Source of the DNA: Liquidambar formosana
Taxonomy: Eukaryota; Streptophyta; Magnoliopsida; Saxifragales; Altingiaceae
Reading direction: 5' to 3'
Length of the DNA stretch: 64,000 bases
Assembly: GCA_039720395.1 (NCBI GenBank)
Contig: CM077832.1
Span: 31,183,316 to 31,247,315 of the forward strand
Below the pieces are notes generated by a model that was not told the origin of the DNA, made no database searches, and worked only from the letters and a program-made list of their open reading frames with translations. This document shows positions 47,318 through 58,200 of the stretch, piece by piece. How positions within the stretch are numbered: position 1 is the stretch's first letter; every line of letters begins with the position of its first letter. Position numbers and translations under genes: made by a program.

Positions 47318-49480
47318 GGAAGTGTACTCAAGTCATGAGTATACTTAAACCACTGAGGGTTGAGAATTGTCAAGAGAAGCATATTCAAGCCACTACGAAT
47401 GAACATACTTTTGAAACGGAGAAATATATTCTAGTCACGAATATATTTAACTAAGTGATGAGAATGAAATCTGAGAAGTACGTTCAAGTGATGAACGTAC
47501 CTTGGAAATGGAGAAGTATATTCAGGCGATGGATATACTTAACCAAGTAAGTGACAAAATATCTGAGAAGTATACTCAAGTGATGAGTATACCATTGAAA
47601 TGGAGAAATATATTCAGGTCACGAATATATTTAACCAAGTAATCTGAGAATGAAATCTGAGAAGTATACTCAAGTGGTGAGGATACTTAATGATTGAGAA
47701 AGACTGAGAAGTACGTTCAAGTGATGAACATGCTTTTGAAAAATGAGAAATATATTCAGGTCACGAATATATTTAACTAAGTAAGATAGAGAATGAACTG
47801 AGAAGTATACTCAAGTGATGAGTATACCATTGAAATGGAGAAATATATTCAAGTGATGAATATATTTGATCAAGTAATAATCTGAGAAGTATGTTCAAGT
47901 GATGAACATACCATTGAAATGGAGAAATATACCCAAGCGATGGATATACTTAACCAAGTAGGATAAGAATAATCTGAGAGGTGTATTCAAGTGATGAGTG
48001 TACTTTTGAAATGGAGAAATATATTCAGGTCACGAACATATTTACCCAAGTGATGAAAAAGATGCTGAGAAATATACTCAAGTGATGAGTATACTTAATG
48101 ATTGAAAAAGACTGAGAAGTACGTTCAAGTGATGAACATACTTTTGAAATGGAGAAATGTATCCAAGTGATGGATATATTCAACCAAGTAAGCTGAGAAG
48201 TACACTCAAGTGATGAGCATACCATTGAAATGGAGAAATATATCCAAACGACGGATATATTTAACCAAGTAAGATAAGAATAATCTGAGAAGTGTACTCA
48301 AGTGATGAGTACACCATTAAAATGGAGAAATATATTCTAGTCACGAGTATACTTAACCAAGTAAGTGACAAGTATGTTTAAGTGATAAACATACCATTGA
48401 AATAGAGAAATATATCCAAGTGATGGATATACTTAAGCAAGTAAGATAGAGAATAATCTGAGAAGTGTACTCAAGTGATGAGTACACCATTGAAATGGAG
48501 AAATATATTCTAGTCATGAATATATTTAACCAAGTAAGTGACAAATAATCTGAGAAGTATGTTCAAGTGATGAACATACCATTGAAATGGAGAAATATAC
48601 CCAAGCGATGGATATACTTAACCAAGTAAGTGGCAAAATATCTGAGAAATATACTCAAGTGATGAGTATACCATTGAAATGGAAAAATATACCCAAGTGA
48701 TGGATATACTTAACCAAGTAAGTGACAAGTATGTTTAAATGATAAACATACCATTGAAATAGAGAAATATATCCAAGCGATGGATATACTTAAGCAAGTA
48801 AGATAGAGAATAATCTGAGAAGTGTACTCAAGTGATGAGTACACCATTGAAATGGAGAAATATATTCTAGTCATGAATATATTTAACCAAGTAAGTGACA
48901 AATAATCTGAGAAGTATGTTCAAGTGATGAATATACCATTGAAATGGAGAAATATACCCAAGCGATGGATATACCTAACCAAGTAAGTGGCAAAATATCT
49001 GAGAAGTATACTCAAGTGATGAGTATACCATTGAAATGGAAAAATATACCCAAGTGATGGATATACTTAACCAAGTAAGTGACAAATGATCTGAGAAGTA
49101 TGTTCAAGTGATGAACATACCATTGAAATGGAGAAGTATACCCAAACGATGGATATACTTAACCAAGTAAGTGACAAAATATCTGAGAAGTATACTCGAG
49201 TGATGAGTATACCATTGAAATGGAGAAATATACCCAAGCGATGAATATATTTTACCAAGTAAGTGATAATGAGGATTTGAAACTAGGAAGCATATTCAAT
49301 GGGTGAACATGCTTTTGAAATGGAAGAATATATTCAAGTGATGAATATATTCAACCAAGTATGATAGAGAATGAGAATTTGAAACTGAGAAGCATATTCA
49401 AAGGGTGAATACACTTTTGAAATGGAAGAACACATTCAAGCGATGAATATATTCAACCAAGTAGGATGAAAAATCAAGAT
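47318..49480 (-). repeat. Tandem array of short dyads in the 3' region of element C
   Basis: A basic unit of about 45 bp alternates in two forms. One has an arm-spacer-arm followed by 'ccattgaaatg'; the other has one followed by 'aaccaagtaagt'. Together they give a period near 90 bp. Part of the array also repeats at 357 bp (48361 onward against 48718 onward). Each unit holds an 8-bp inverted repeat with a 7-nt spacer, usually AAGTGAT; roughly 45-50 such dyads are present. The array sits between the antisense ORF and the 3' LTR, where Tat elements are known to carry satellite-like repeats. Minus-strand frames through it are repetitive and not genes. Confidence 0.88.
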
Positions 49481-49744
49481 TTGAAATGAGGATATATGAT
49501 CAATTTATCAAGATTGAACAGGCATGGTGCAAGAGGAGAGTGACTTAACACATTGTCACTTGAGTTGGCATGACACAGGGGAAATATATTCAACCCTTTT
49601 GAACATAAAATCAATTCAAGGAATTGATTTCAAGATGGAATTTGATTGATTTTAAGCTCAAAAAGTGTTGAATATCTCATTTGGAAGGAGGTTTGATCAC
49701 GCGTCAAGGCGAGACAAAGCGAGGGAGAAAGCCAAAACAAGGTG

Positions 49745-49804
49745 GCTTGGGTGACCACCAGGCCTCAGGAGGCTAGCCGCCCAGGCCTGGGTGGTTACCC
49801 GAGC
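49745..49804 (-). promoter_or_regulatory. GC-rich dyad block upstream of the antisense ORF
   Basis: The arms GCTTGGGTGACCACC and GGTGGTTACCCGAGC pair at 13 of 15 positions around a core with GGCTAGCCGCCC. The closest relatives are the U3 blocks of solo LTR E and element A, read in the same orientation relative to the element sense. It lies about 90 bp before the TATA box of the antisense ORF. Confidence 0.6.
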
Positions 49805-49890
49805 CCAAAGCGGAAATCCCACTTTGAATAGGAAACTTCCTATTCTGATGGGTTTTTTCCTATTAGAACTTGGATTTGTGACCTTTTCCC

Positions 49891-49899
49891 TATAAAAAC
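49891..49899 (+). promoter_or_regulatory. Putative TATA box of the antisense ORF
   Basis: TATAAAAAC on the plus strand, 56 bp before the ATG at 49947. A start about 30 bp downstream would give a leader of roughly 25 nt. Confidence 0.55.
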
Positions 49900-49946
49900 A
49901 CATCCAAGAGGTTCCTAAACCTACTTGTATTCATTCATTAGAAATT

Positions 49947-51233
49947 ATGGAGGCTCTAGACAAATTTTTAGGAGGGTTTTTGAGAGTTATGAGTGCTGAA
50001 GCAAAATCTGAGTTCAAGTGCTTTGGCTTGGATCCATTGCTCTCCTTGAGGCATGTGAGGCTTGAAACAAACCTCTTGACTACTGCTACATATTTTTGGG
50101 ATCCTCAAGTTCATGTGTTCCGCTTCAACTATGAAGAACTGTGCCCAACCATGGAGGAATTCTGTGCATTGTATGGAGTTTCAACGGTAGGTCCTTTCAT
50201 TCTCCCTACTCCTCGCCCAAGCTTTCTTACTTCTTTCTCCAATCTACTTGGGATTCACTCACAATATGCCTCTACGTTTGTAAAGGACCATATGGTAGAC
50301 TTGATGAAATTGGCAACCTCTTTTTTAGCTTGTGATAGTAAAGGTATTCTGAATTTTACCTTTCCTATTAAGCATGCTCTTGCCTTTTGCCTCATTGGTC
50401 GTTTTCTTATTTCCACTGGTACTCCACATGTTCCCATTCAAATCTGTGACTTGATTCCTCTCCTTGCCAAGGGCCATAACTTGATTCCCATGGTGCTAGC
50501 TGAAACCCTGAATGGTTTGGATAAAACTCATGAGGACCTAAAGGTTCCTTTAGGAGGTAGCCCCATTCTACTGCAGATGTGGTTACTTGAAAGACTGAAT
50601 TTCTTGTCACCAGTTGCCATTACACCATACAAGCCCCAGCATTACTGCCTTCGCCGCATTGAACTACCTGGGCAATTTTCATTGAGAGATTGGCTAGGTT
50701 ACTTCCAAACCCTTTCTTGGAGGAGTGTCAAGTGGTTTGTATTCATATGGGGCTGCAGTGACCAGGTGCTTCTGCGGACTTCTGGATGCGCCATGGTGAG
50801 ACTCATAGGACTGAGGTCTACTTCCTTCTATTGGCCTTCAAGGGTTCTGCGTCAGATGGGCGCCATGCAAACCATACCCACTTCCTTGAAAGGTGACTAT
50901 CCTGTGGTGCCCGCGGGTCTTTCTGTAGTGACTTGGAAGAAGGACCGATGGCCTAGCAAGTTGATACTAACCCAAGTTACGAATATTGATGGTCCGTATA
51001 TGATGAGCCCCGAGTATAAGGAATGGTTGAAAAGCAATTTAGGTGAGAGAGAGACTACTCGAAGAGAAAGGATTTTTGGACTTATCAAGAACAACGAACT
51101 TGGATCTTGCAGAGAAGATATTATGGAAGCAGTGACAACAGCTTATGAACATGACTTGAGGAAGAAAAGAAGACATGCAAGAGAGGAGAAGAAAGCTGAA
51201 GAGCGAGCTGCAAAGAAGCCCAAGAAAAACTGA
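49947..51233 (+). CDS. Antisense ORF of element C, plant-mobile-domain-like protein (428 aa)
   Basis: This is a single intact frame on the strand opposite to gag-pol. The N-terminal two thirds resemble the plant mobile domain and the related DUF7745-type proteins. A 'TYFWDPQVHVFRF' strand runs into FNYEELCPTMEEFCALYG, and later blocks alternate helices with Trp-rich stretches (WRSVKWFVFIWGCSD). Domain membership is from memory of the family, not a search. The C terminus is highly charged (RKKRRH, then KKAEERAAKKPKKN) and looks like a nuclear-localisation signal. It is transcribed toward pol, with stops about 330 bp apart, and has its own TATA box. Extra antisense ORFs of this type are described in Tat-lineage elements; their function is unknown. 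The intact frame contrasts with the three stops in gag-pol of the same element. Confidence 0.8.
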   Translation: MEALDKFLGGFLRVMSAEAKSEFKCFGLDPLLSLRHVRLETNLLTTATYFWDPQVHVFRFNYEELCPTMEEFCALYGVSTVGPFILPTPRPSFLTSFSNLLGIHSQYASTFVKDHMVDLMKLATSFLACDSKGILNFTFPIKHALAFCLIGRFLISTGTPHVPIQICDLIPLLAKGHNLIPMVLAETLNGLDKTHEDLKVPLGGSPILLQMWLLERLNFLSPVAITPYKPQHYCLRRIELPGQFSLRDWLGYFQTLSWRSVKWFVFIWGCSDQVLLRTSGCAMVRLIGLRSTSFYWPSRVLRQMGAMQTIPTSLKGDYPVVPAGLSVVTWKKDRWPSKLILTQVTNIDGPYMMSPEYKEWLKSNLGERETTRRERIFGLIKNNELGSCREDIMEAVTTAYEHDLRKKRRHAREEKKAEERAAKKPKKN

Positions 51234-51416
51234 AGACTCAATAGAATAGGATATTTATGGCATATTTATAGTTCTTTTACTTAATACCAATGAATTGCTA
51301 TGTCAATCAATTTTAGTTTTGAATAAATTGCCAATAATAAATCAAATTTGGGATTTTCTTGTTTGATTTAGACCGCACCCAAGGTAACTTTATGGGTTGC
51401 CTACGTATCTCCATGG

Positions 51417-51478
51417 TTTTTTTTTCTTCTTTTTTTTTTGTTTTTTTTTTTTTGTTTTTTTTTTTTTTTTTGTTTTTG
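51417..51478 (-). repeat. A-rich tract (T-rich on plus) between pol and the antisense ORF
   Basis: About 60 bases almost entirely T on the plus strand, with a few G and C interruptions. It lies in the convergent gap 51234-51559. Read in the sense of pol it is an A-tract right after the pol stop. Confidence 0.85.
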
Positions 51479-51559
51479 AATGGAGAATCAGGTCTTACGT
51501 AGTTCTTATGCCTTAACTTTTGCCTAGGCCGCCCTTACGGGTTTTCAACCTAGCAGGCT

Positions 51560-54500
51560 TCAAACATGATATTTCTTTAATTGATCCAAATTAGTTGGAC
51601 GAGCGAACTCAATTCCATCTAAATCCATGAGGCGAATAGCCCCTGCTGGCAATATCTCTTTGATAATGTATGGCCCACCCCAACTTGGCTTGAATTTTCC
51701 CCGCGGATCGAACACTAGAGCTCTGATTTCTTTCAGCACTACATCCCCTTTCTTTAGACCTCGATCTTTGACATGCTTGTTGAATGCTCTGGCAACTCTC
51801 CGTTGATACCCCTGAACATGATACAGCGCCCTTAAACGCCTTTCATCCAGCAAAGCTAACTCATCATAGCGGCTCTTAACCCAGTCCACTTCTGTTATCT
51901 GGCTCTCCACGGCAACTCTTAGTGAAGGAACTTCCAATTCAACTGGCAACACGGCCTCCATTCCATAAACTAGAGAATAAGGGGTAGCCCCTATTGACGA
52001 CCTTATTGATGTTCTGTAACCCCATAGAGCCAATGGCAACTTCTCATGCCAGTCTGTGTGTGAGTCCGCAGTCTTCTGTAGTATCTTCTTGATGTTCTTG
52101 TTAGCTGCTTCCACCGCTCCATTAGTCTGAGGACGGTATGGTAACGACAGATGGTGGGCTATGCCATACTTTTGCAAGAGCTCATGGGTTTCTTTCTGAA
52201 AGTGCTGGCCATTGTCTGAGATAACTTCATGCGGTACCCCATATCGATAGATGATGCTGTGCTGTATGAACTGTGCTACCTTCTTGGAATTCAAGGTCTT
52301 GAAGGATGCTGCTTCCACCCATTTAGTGAAGTAATCGATGGCAACCAGGATGTATTCATGCCCATTTGACGCCTTTGGCTTGATCTGTCCGATGATATCT
52401 ATCCCCCATGCTGCGAATGGCCAAGGTGACGACATACTTGTTAAAGGCATAGAAGGCAAATGTTGTCCACTGGTGAACAGTTGGCATTTGTGACACTTCT
52501 TGACATGTGCGTGGCAGTCCCTTTCCATGGTAGACCAGTAATAGCCTAGCCTCATGATTTTCTTAGCTAACATATAGCCATTCATATGCGGAGCCCCTGT
52601 CCCTTCATGGATTTCTTTAATCAGATGCTCGGCTTCCTCCTCGGTGACACACAGCAGGTGGATCCCGTCGTATGATCTCCGATATAGCTTTCCTCCACAA
52701 AGTACATAGTGACTCGCCAACCACCTTAGGGTTTTTCTATCGATACGAGATGCTCCTTCTGGGTATTCCCTTTCTTCAATGAACTTCTTTATGTCATGGA
52801 ACCACGGACGGCCATCATTTACCTCTCCTCCTCGGATTGCACAACAGTACACAGGCTTGTCTCGGCATTCTATCACCAACGGCTTCACATTTCCCTCTTC
52901 AGGTATCTCCACCATGGATGCTAGGGTCGCCAAGGCATCGGCGAACTGGTTCTTGTTCCTTGAAAGGTAGTTAAATTCTATCTCTGAGAACTCCTTGGTT
53001 AGAGCTTCCAGGTAGGCATGGTAGGGTAGCAGCTTCTCATCTCGAGTTTTCCATTCCCCTTTTATCTGACAAATGATTAGCGCCGAGTCCCCGAACACTT
53101 CTAATTCTTTGATCCCCAATTCAAGTGCCGCTTCCAGTGCTAGGATACAGGCCTCATACTCAGCAATGTTGTTGGTGGCTTCGAACCCCAACTTGACCGC
53201 CAACGGTGTAAATGCCTCTTCGGGTGAGACCAGCAGGACTCCTATCCCATAACCTTTTTTATTGGCTGCCCCATCGAAGTATACTCTCCAAGTTTTTCTA
53301 CCAATCTCTAGCACGTCCTCATCTGGGAATTGATCGTTGAACGGAGCGGATGATGACACCGGACAGCTGGCTAGGTAGTCTGCGATGACGCTTCCCTTGA
53401 TAGACTTCTGATTCACGTACTTGATGTCGAATTCATTGAGGAGAATTGACCATCGAGCAGTTCTGAATGACAATACTGGCCTTTCTACCAGGTACTTCAA
53501 CGGGTCTATGCGACTTATCAAGAACACTTCGAAGGACATCATGTAGTGCCGGAGTTTCTGCGTTGCCCATACTAGTGCCACACAAGCCTTTTCAATTGCA
53601 TTGTACTTCACTTCATAGTCTGTCATTTTCTTGCTTAGGTAGTAGATGGCATTCTCCTTTGTAGACCCTTCAAGATATTGAGCTAACAAAGCTCCCGTCG
53701 CGGTTTCGGTGACCGTTAAGTATAACAAAAGCGGCGCACCTTGCCGTGGGGGAACTAAGATTGGAGGATTGCTCAAGTATCTCTTAATGGTCTCAAAGGC
53801 CTCTTGGCATTCTTCGTTCCATACTTTTGGCACACCTTTCTTAAGCAATTTGAAGATTGGTTCGCAAACCATGGTCAAGTTGGCAATAAATCGGCTTATG
53901 TATTGAACTCTTCCCAGAAAACCCCGGATCTGCTTCTCAGTGCTAGGCGGCTCCATCTCCACAATAGCTTTTATCTTCCCTGGGTCCACTTCGATACCTC
54001 TCTGAGTGATCATAAACCCCAATAACTTGCCTGCAGTGACACCAAAAGCGCACTTCTATGGGTTTAAGCGGAGATTGTACTTCTTTGCTCACTCTAGGAA
54101 CTTCTCTAGCGCCTTGAAATGCCCTTCCCTATCCACGGACTTCACGATCATATCATCGACATAAACCTCGACTTCCTTATGGATCATATCATGCAATAAG
54201 GTCGTAGCTGCTCTTTGGTAAGTAGCCCCAGCGTTTCTTAAGCCAAAAGGCATTACCTTGTAACAGTACGTTCCCCATTGCGTGATAAAGGCTGTTTTCT
54301 CCATGTCTTGAGGCACCATCTTTATCTGGTTATACCCGGAGAATCCGTCCATGAAGGAGAGGAGTGCATGTCCCACTGTACTATCCACCAACACGTCGAT
54401 ATGGGGTAAAGGAAAGTCATCCTTAGGGCTCGCGGCGTTGAGATCTCGGAAATCGACACACATCCTCACTTTCCCATCTTTTTTAGGCACAGGCACTATA

Positions 54501-54938
54501 TTCGACAACCATTCGGGGTACTCCACAACTTGGAGGAAACCCGCGTCTAGTTGTTTAGTTACCTCTTCTTTTACTTTTAGAGCCCATTCTGGTTTTAATC
54601 TTCTGAGTTTCTGCTTTACCAGCTTCTTTAGGGAATTAGTGGGGATATAGTGTTGCACAATATCGGGGTCGATGCCAGGCATGTCTTCATAAGACCATGC
54701 AAAAGCCATAATGTTGGCTTTCAAGAGGGAGATCATCTTTTCTTTTTCAACGGGGGAGAGGGTTTTCCCAATTTTAACTATTCTTAGCAATTCATTCGTT
54801 CCTAAGTTGATTGATTCCAATTCATCCATATTAGGTTCGGTAACGCCCCTTTTCCTTTGCTCAACGAGCTCCGGGGGGACATCGTTCCTAGGATCTATAT
54901 CCATGCCATAAATATCCATAGAGGAGAGAAAAGAGACA
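51560..54938 (-). pseudogene. pol of element C: RT, RNase H, archaeal-type RNase H, integrase
   Basis: The reading frame is continuous except for TGA at 54091-54089 and TAG at 54058-54056, both within reverse transcriptase. The first ATG in frame is at 54919. Reverse transcriptase shows MDGFSGYNQIKM, CYKVMPFGLRNAGATYQR and YVDDMIVKS (near 54155). A Ty3-type RNase H follows at about residues 95-220 of the second open part, with YEVKYNAIEKACVALVWA. An archaeal-type RNase H comes next (VYFDGAANKKGYGIGVLL, then NNIAEYEACILALEAAL and FADALATLASM). The integrase has an HHCC zinc region (CHKCQLF) and a DDE core, with its Asp in WGIDIIG, its second Asp in ISDNGQHF and its Glu in NGAVEAANKN. The C-terminal part reaches the stop at 51560. 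Two RNase H domains are diagnostic of the Tat lineage. Without the two stops the enzyme set looks complete. Confidence 0.9.
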
Positions 54939-55109
54939 CTGCATATATAGAGAAAGAAAGCACACTTTATTGACTAGGAATAATGGGAATGACACACAAA
55001 AGAAAGAAGGAAAACAAACAAATCTGTATCAATACTATGACTCCACAAAGTGAGTAAAATAGATACATCTTATTGAATTAGGGAAATATTACTAAACTAA
55101 GACACCTAC
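54939..55109 (-). other. Probable intron between gag-protease and pol of element C (171 nt)
   Basis: On the minus strand a GTAGGT donor at 55109 and a pyrimidine-rich tract ending TATATATGCAG at 54939 bound an AT-rich 171-nt segment full of stops. Gag-protease and pol are in phase across it: two bases remain before the donor and one follows the acceptor. Ogre elements, close relatives, are known to splice an intron at this place. This is inferred from sequence only. Confidence 0.55.
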
Positions 55110-55219
55110 AAGCTGCTATCAGGTAGGCCAAGGTCTTCTTCTTCATGGATCTCCGCAATGACACCACATTCAAGGTACCAATTCAGGAATGGCACGGTAG
55201 CATGGCTAATGGATGAACC

Positions 55220-58200
55220 CTAGAGTTCTTCAATGGTCGAGTCTTCCACGGTGAGGATCATGTCTTGGAACATTTCAGTCATAGCCCCCGCATCAAGGTT
55301 CTTTGCCCAGTCTTCCTCTTTCTTTTCCCAGAACTCATCATTGATGGCTTCATCATCCACCATTTCAACTGTGATTGGATACCATTCGGTGAAGAAGATT
55401 TCAAAACCCGGAACTCGGATCTTGGTAGCTTGGTCAAAGGTGGGCTCTGGAAACCCGCAATATAGAAAATCATCCCCTTCTTTGACGAAGTAACCATTCA
55501 AAGTAGGTCGATATGGCGAGATCTTCAGGTCTGGCACCCTTCCCTCGGCTTTGGCTCTTACTTTCTCTTTGTTCCTCTTCAGCATTTCCGCATAATCATT
55601 TTTGGAGGGCTCATATCCTAACCCAAAAGTATATGAGGTGACACGGCTTTGAATAGACGTAGGGATCCCTTGTTGGCGACGCCCTAGCCCCATGCCTGGA
55701 AAGAAACTCATCCTTCTCATGATTTCACCAACATGCAAGTTGCCATGGGGGCAAAAGTCCAAGGGTATTAATTCACCCTTTTCGAGCTCTTTCTCAATGC
55801 ATTGGACATAGTCAAACCCAGATAGCGGTATCGCTGCTGATTCGGGTTGTATCTCACATATAGGCACACCTGCGAGTTTCAATTCATAGTCCCCTTGAAG
55901 CGTTACTATGGCTCCTTCATAAGGAAACTTCACCTTTTGATGGAGTGAAGATGGCACAGCCCCAGCAGGATGGATACAAGGTCGGCCCAACAGCAAGTTG
56001 AAACATGACGGCACATCCAACACTTGGAATTCCACCCTAAATTCAGTGGGTCCCATGATAAGAGGCAAAGTAACTACCCCTATTACTTCTCGGCGGGTGT
56101 TGTCATAAGCTCTTACGGTCTGCCCGGATGGCGTGAAATCAGTGGGTCCCAAACCCAAAACAGTGGCAGTTCGGAGAGGACATACATTCAGTGCGGACCC
56201 ATTGTCGATAAGAACGGTGGGAACCCTCTTCCCCATAGTGTCAACGGTCACATAGAGAGCTTGAGAATGGCTCAGCCCGCTTTTAGGTAGGTCTACATCG
56301 GTGAACACGATGGTTGAGTTCTTGGGAGTTGGATTCACCAAATGTACCAATCCCTCGGGGGATGTGTCAACAGGCACTTGTATCTGATTCAATAGTTTCA
56401 ACACGGTCTGTCTGTGCTTATGCGAGGCCATGAGCAAGCCCCAAATAGTAATGTTGGCATTGGTCTTCTTCAGCTGCCTAAGCACTTCATCCTCTTCTTC
56501 TTGCAAGCTAGGACGCCTCTGCCCTTCTAAATCTTCCAACGGATTTTCAGATTCTAGGTGGGGGGGCTTGAAATGACGACCCCCTCTGGTTATATGGTCC
56601 AACTCATCATCGCTAGCCCATATGTCATGGACTTCCTCGGAGTCATTCATCAAGTCATCCCATTCTATCATGTCGATGCTCTCCATCTCTGTCGGCAAGT
56701 CATCCCAACCTGAAGGGACTATCGGCTTATCTGATATCGGACTTGGGCTTGAGTACAGCACATAGTAATCATATTTCCCCGACGCTTCACCTAATAGGCC
56801 AACCCGAGGATCCCCTGCTTCATATCTTTCTTTCAGCTCTTGTTGGATAGATTTCTTTGGAAACAACAAAACCTTTTGGTCAATGAGGTCTTGGATGATC
56901 TTCTTTAGTATAGAACAAGCCTCGGTGTCATAGCCAGGTGCACAATGGTATTGGCAATATTGGTGAGGGGTTGAGGGCCTTGGCTTTGGTGGAAGTGGCA
57001 TGATAAGGCTGTTATTGCGGCAAATGGTGAAGAGACGGGTTAAGGTCATGGGGAGCGGAGTGTATTGTCTTATGGGATGGCGAGGGCGAGAGGATTCAAC
57101 CCCAATGGCATTTATGGTGTTAGGTGGGGGTGTGTTGTTGTGTGATGGGAGAGGATTACGGGTGACATTTGGACGGGTTGGTGGTGAAATGACTTGCTTG
57201 TCAATGAGGTCTTGGACTTGGTGGCGAAGGCGAATACAGCGATTGGTGGCATGGCCTTTGGATTGGTGGTACTTGCAGTACTCATTCTCATTGTAGCTCT
57301 TGGGTAAGGGATTTGGTGGAGGTCTTGGGTCGAGTGGCTTCAATAGGTCACGGCTTATGAGCTTTTCAAGGACTCTTTCGAGTGGCATGAATAGGTCAGT
57401 GAATTGGCGAGGTGGGTTGACATCATTGAGAGAAAAGGGTTGGATTGGTTGAGTTATGGTGTTGAACTCGGCATTGTTCTTCCCAGTAAAGTTTGTCTTG
57501 CGACTCCTCACTTCCTCAGTTTTGATTGTCCCATCATTGATAGCATCTTCAACCTGCGTGCCAGCCCTAATGAGAGCTTTGAAATTTGGGAAATAGTGGG
57601 CAAATAGGTGCTTGTGATACACGGGCAGCAGGTTCTTAACCACTAACTGAATTTGGTCCTCCTCATTCGGCCTATCCGTCATTCTCGACGCCTTTTGTCT
57701 CCACCTTGTAATGTAAGCAGAGAAGGTTTCATGAGCCCCTTGCTTGGTAGTTTCTAGGTCCCTTCGAGTAACGTCCACCTCTGTGTTATACTTGTAGTGC
57801 TCTGAAAACTCATTGCATATGTCTTCCCAAGTCCGGGTTCTATTCTCATCCAAGGATAAGAACCATTTCAAAGCAGATTTGGCCAAGGTTTCATGGAACA
57901 CTTGAGCTAAAAGCTCGTCAGTAGCCCCTCGAGGGTGCATAGCTCGCACGTACATCTTCAAATGAGTCTTAGGGCAACCCGTCCCATCGAACTTTTCTAA
58001 CTCCGGCATCTTGAATTGTAGTGGAATACGAGCCGTTGGAAACAGGGATAGAGTCCGCACATCGACCATGTCATCAGCCCTGCGAATCCCTTTTATAGTT
58101 CTCTCCAATGCTTCTACCTTGCTAGCTAACACGGAATCACTGCTAGAACCTTTCCCCTTAGCTTCCCCTTCTAGGTTGGTGACCTCAGGTTTCGAGCTAC

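Noticed and set aside
48025..49258. Several minus-strand open frames of 60-70 residues with a repeated SMVCSSLEHTSQ-like sequence
   Set aside because: They are translations of the tandem array and share no feature of real proteins beyond the repeat.
47318..49480. CRISPR-like array of short direct repeats
   Set aside because: The window is plant nuclear DNA. Units vary continuously, are about 45 bp with no unique spacers, and lie inside an LTR retrotransposon.
51560..54938. Plus-strand frames within pol
   Set aside because: Shadows of the pol reading frame; no independent start signals.
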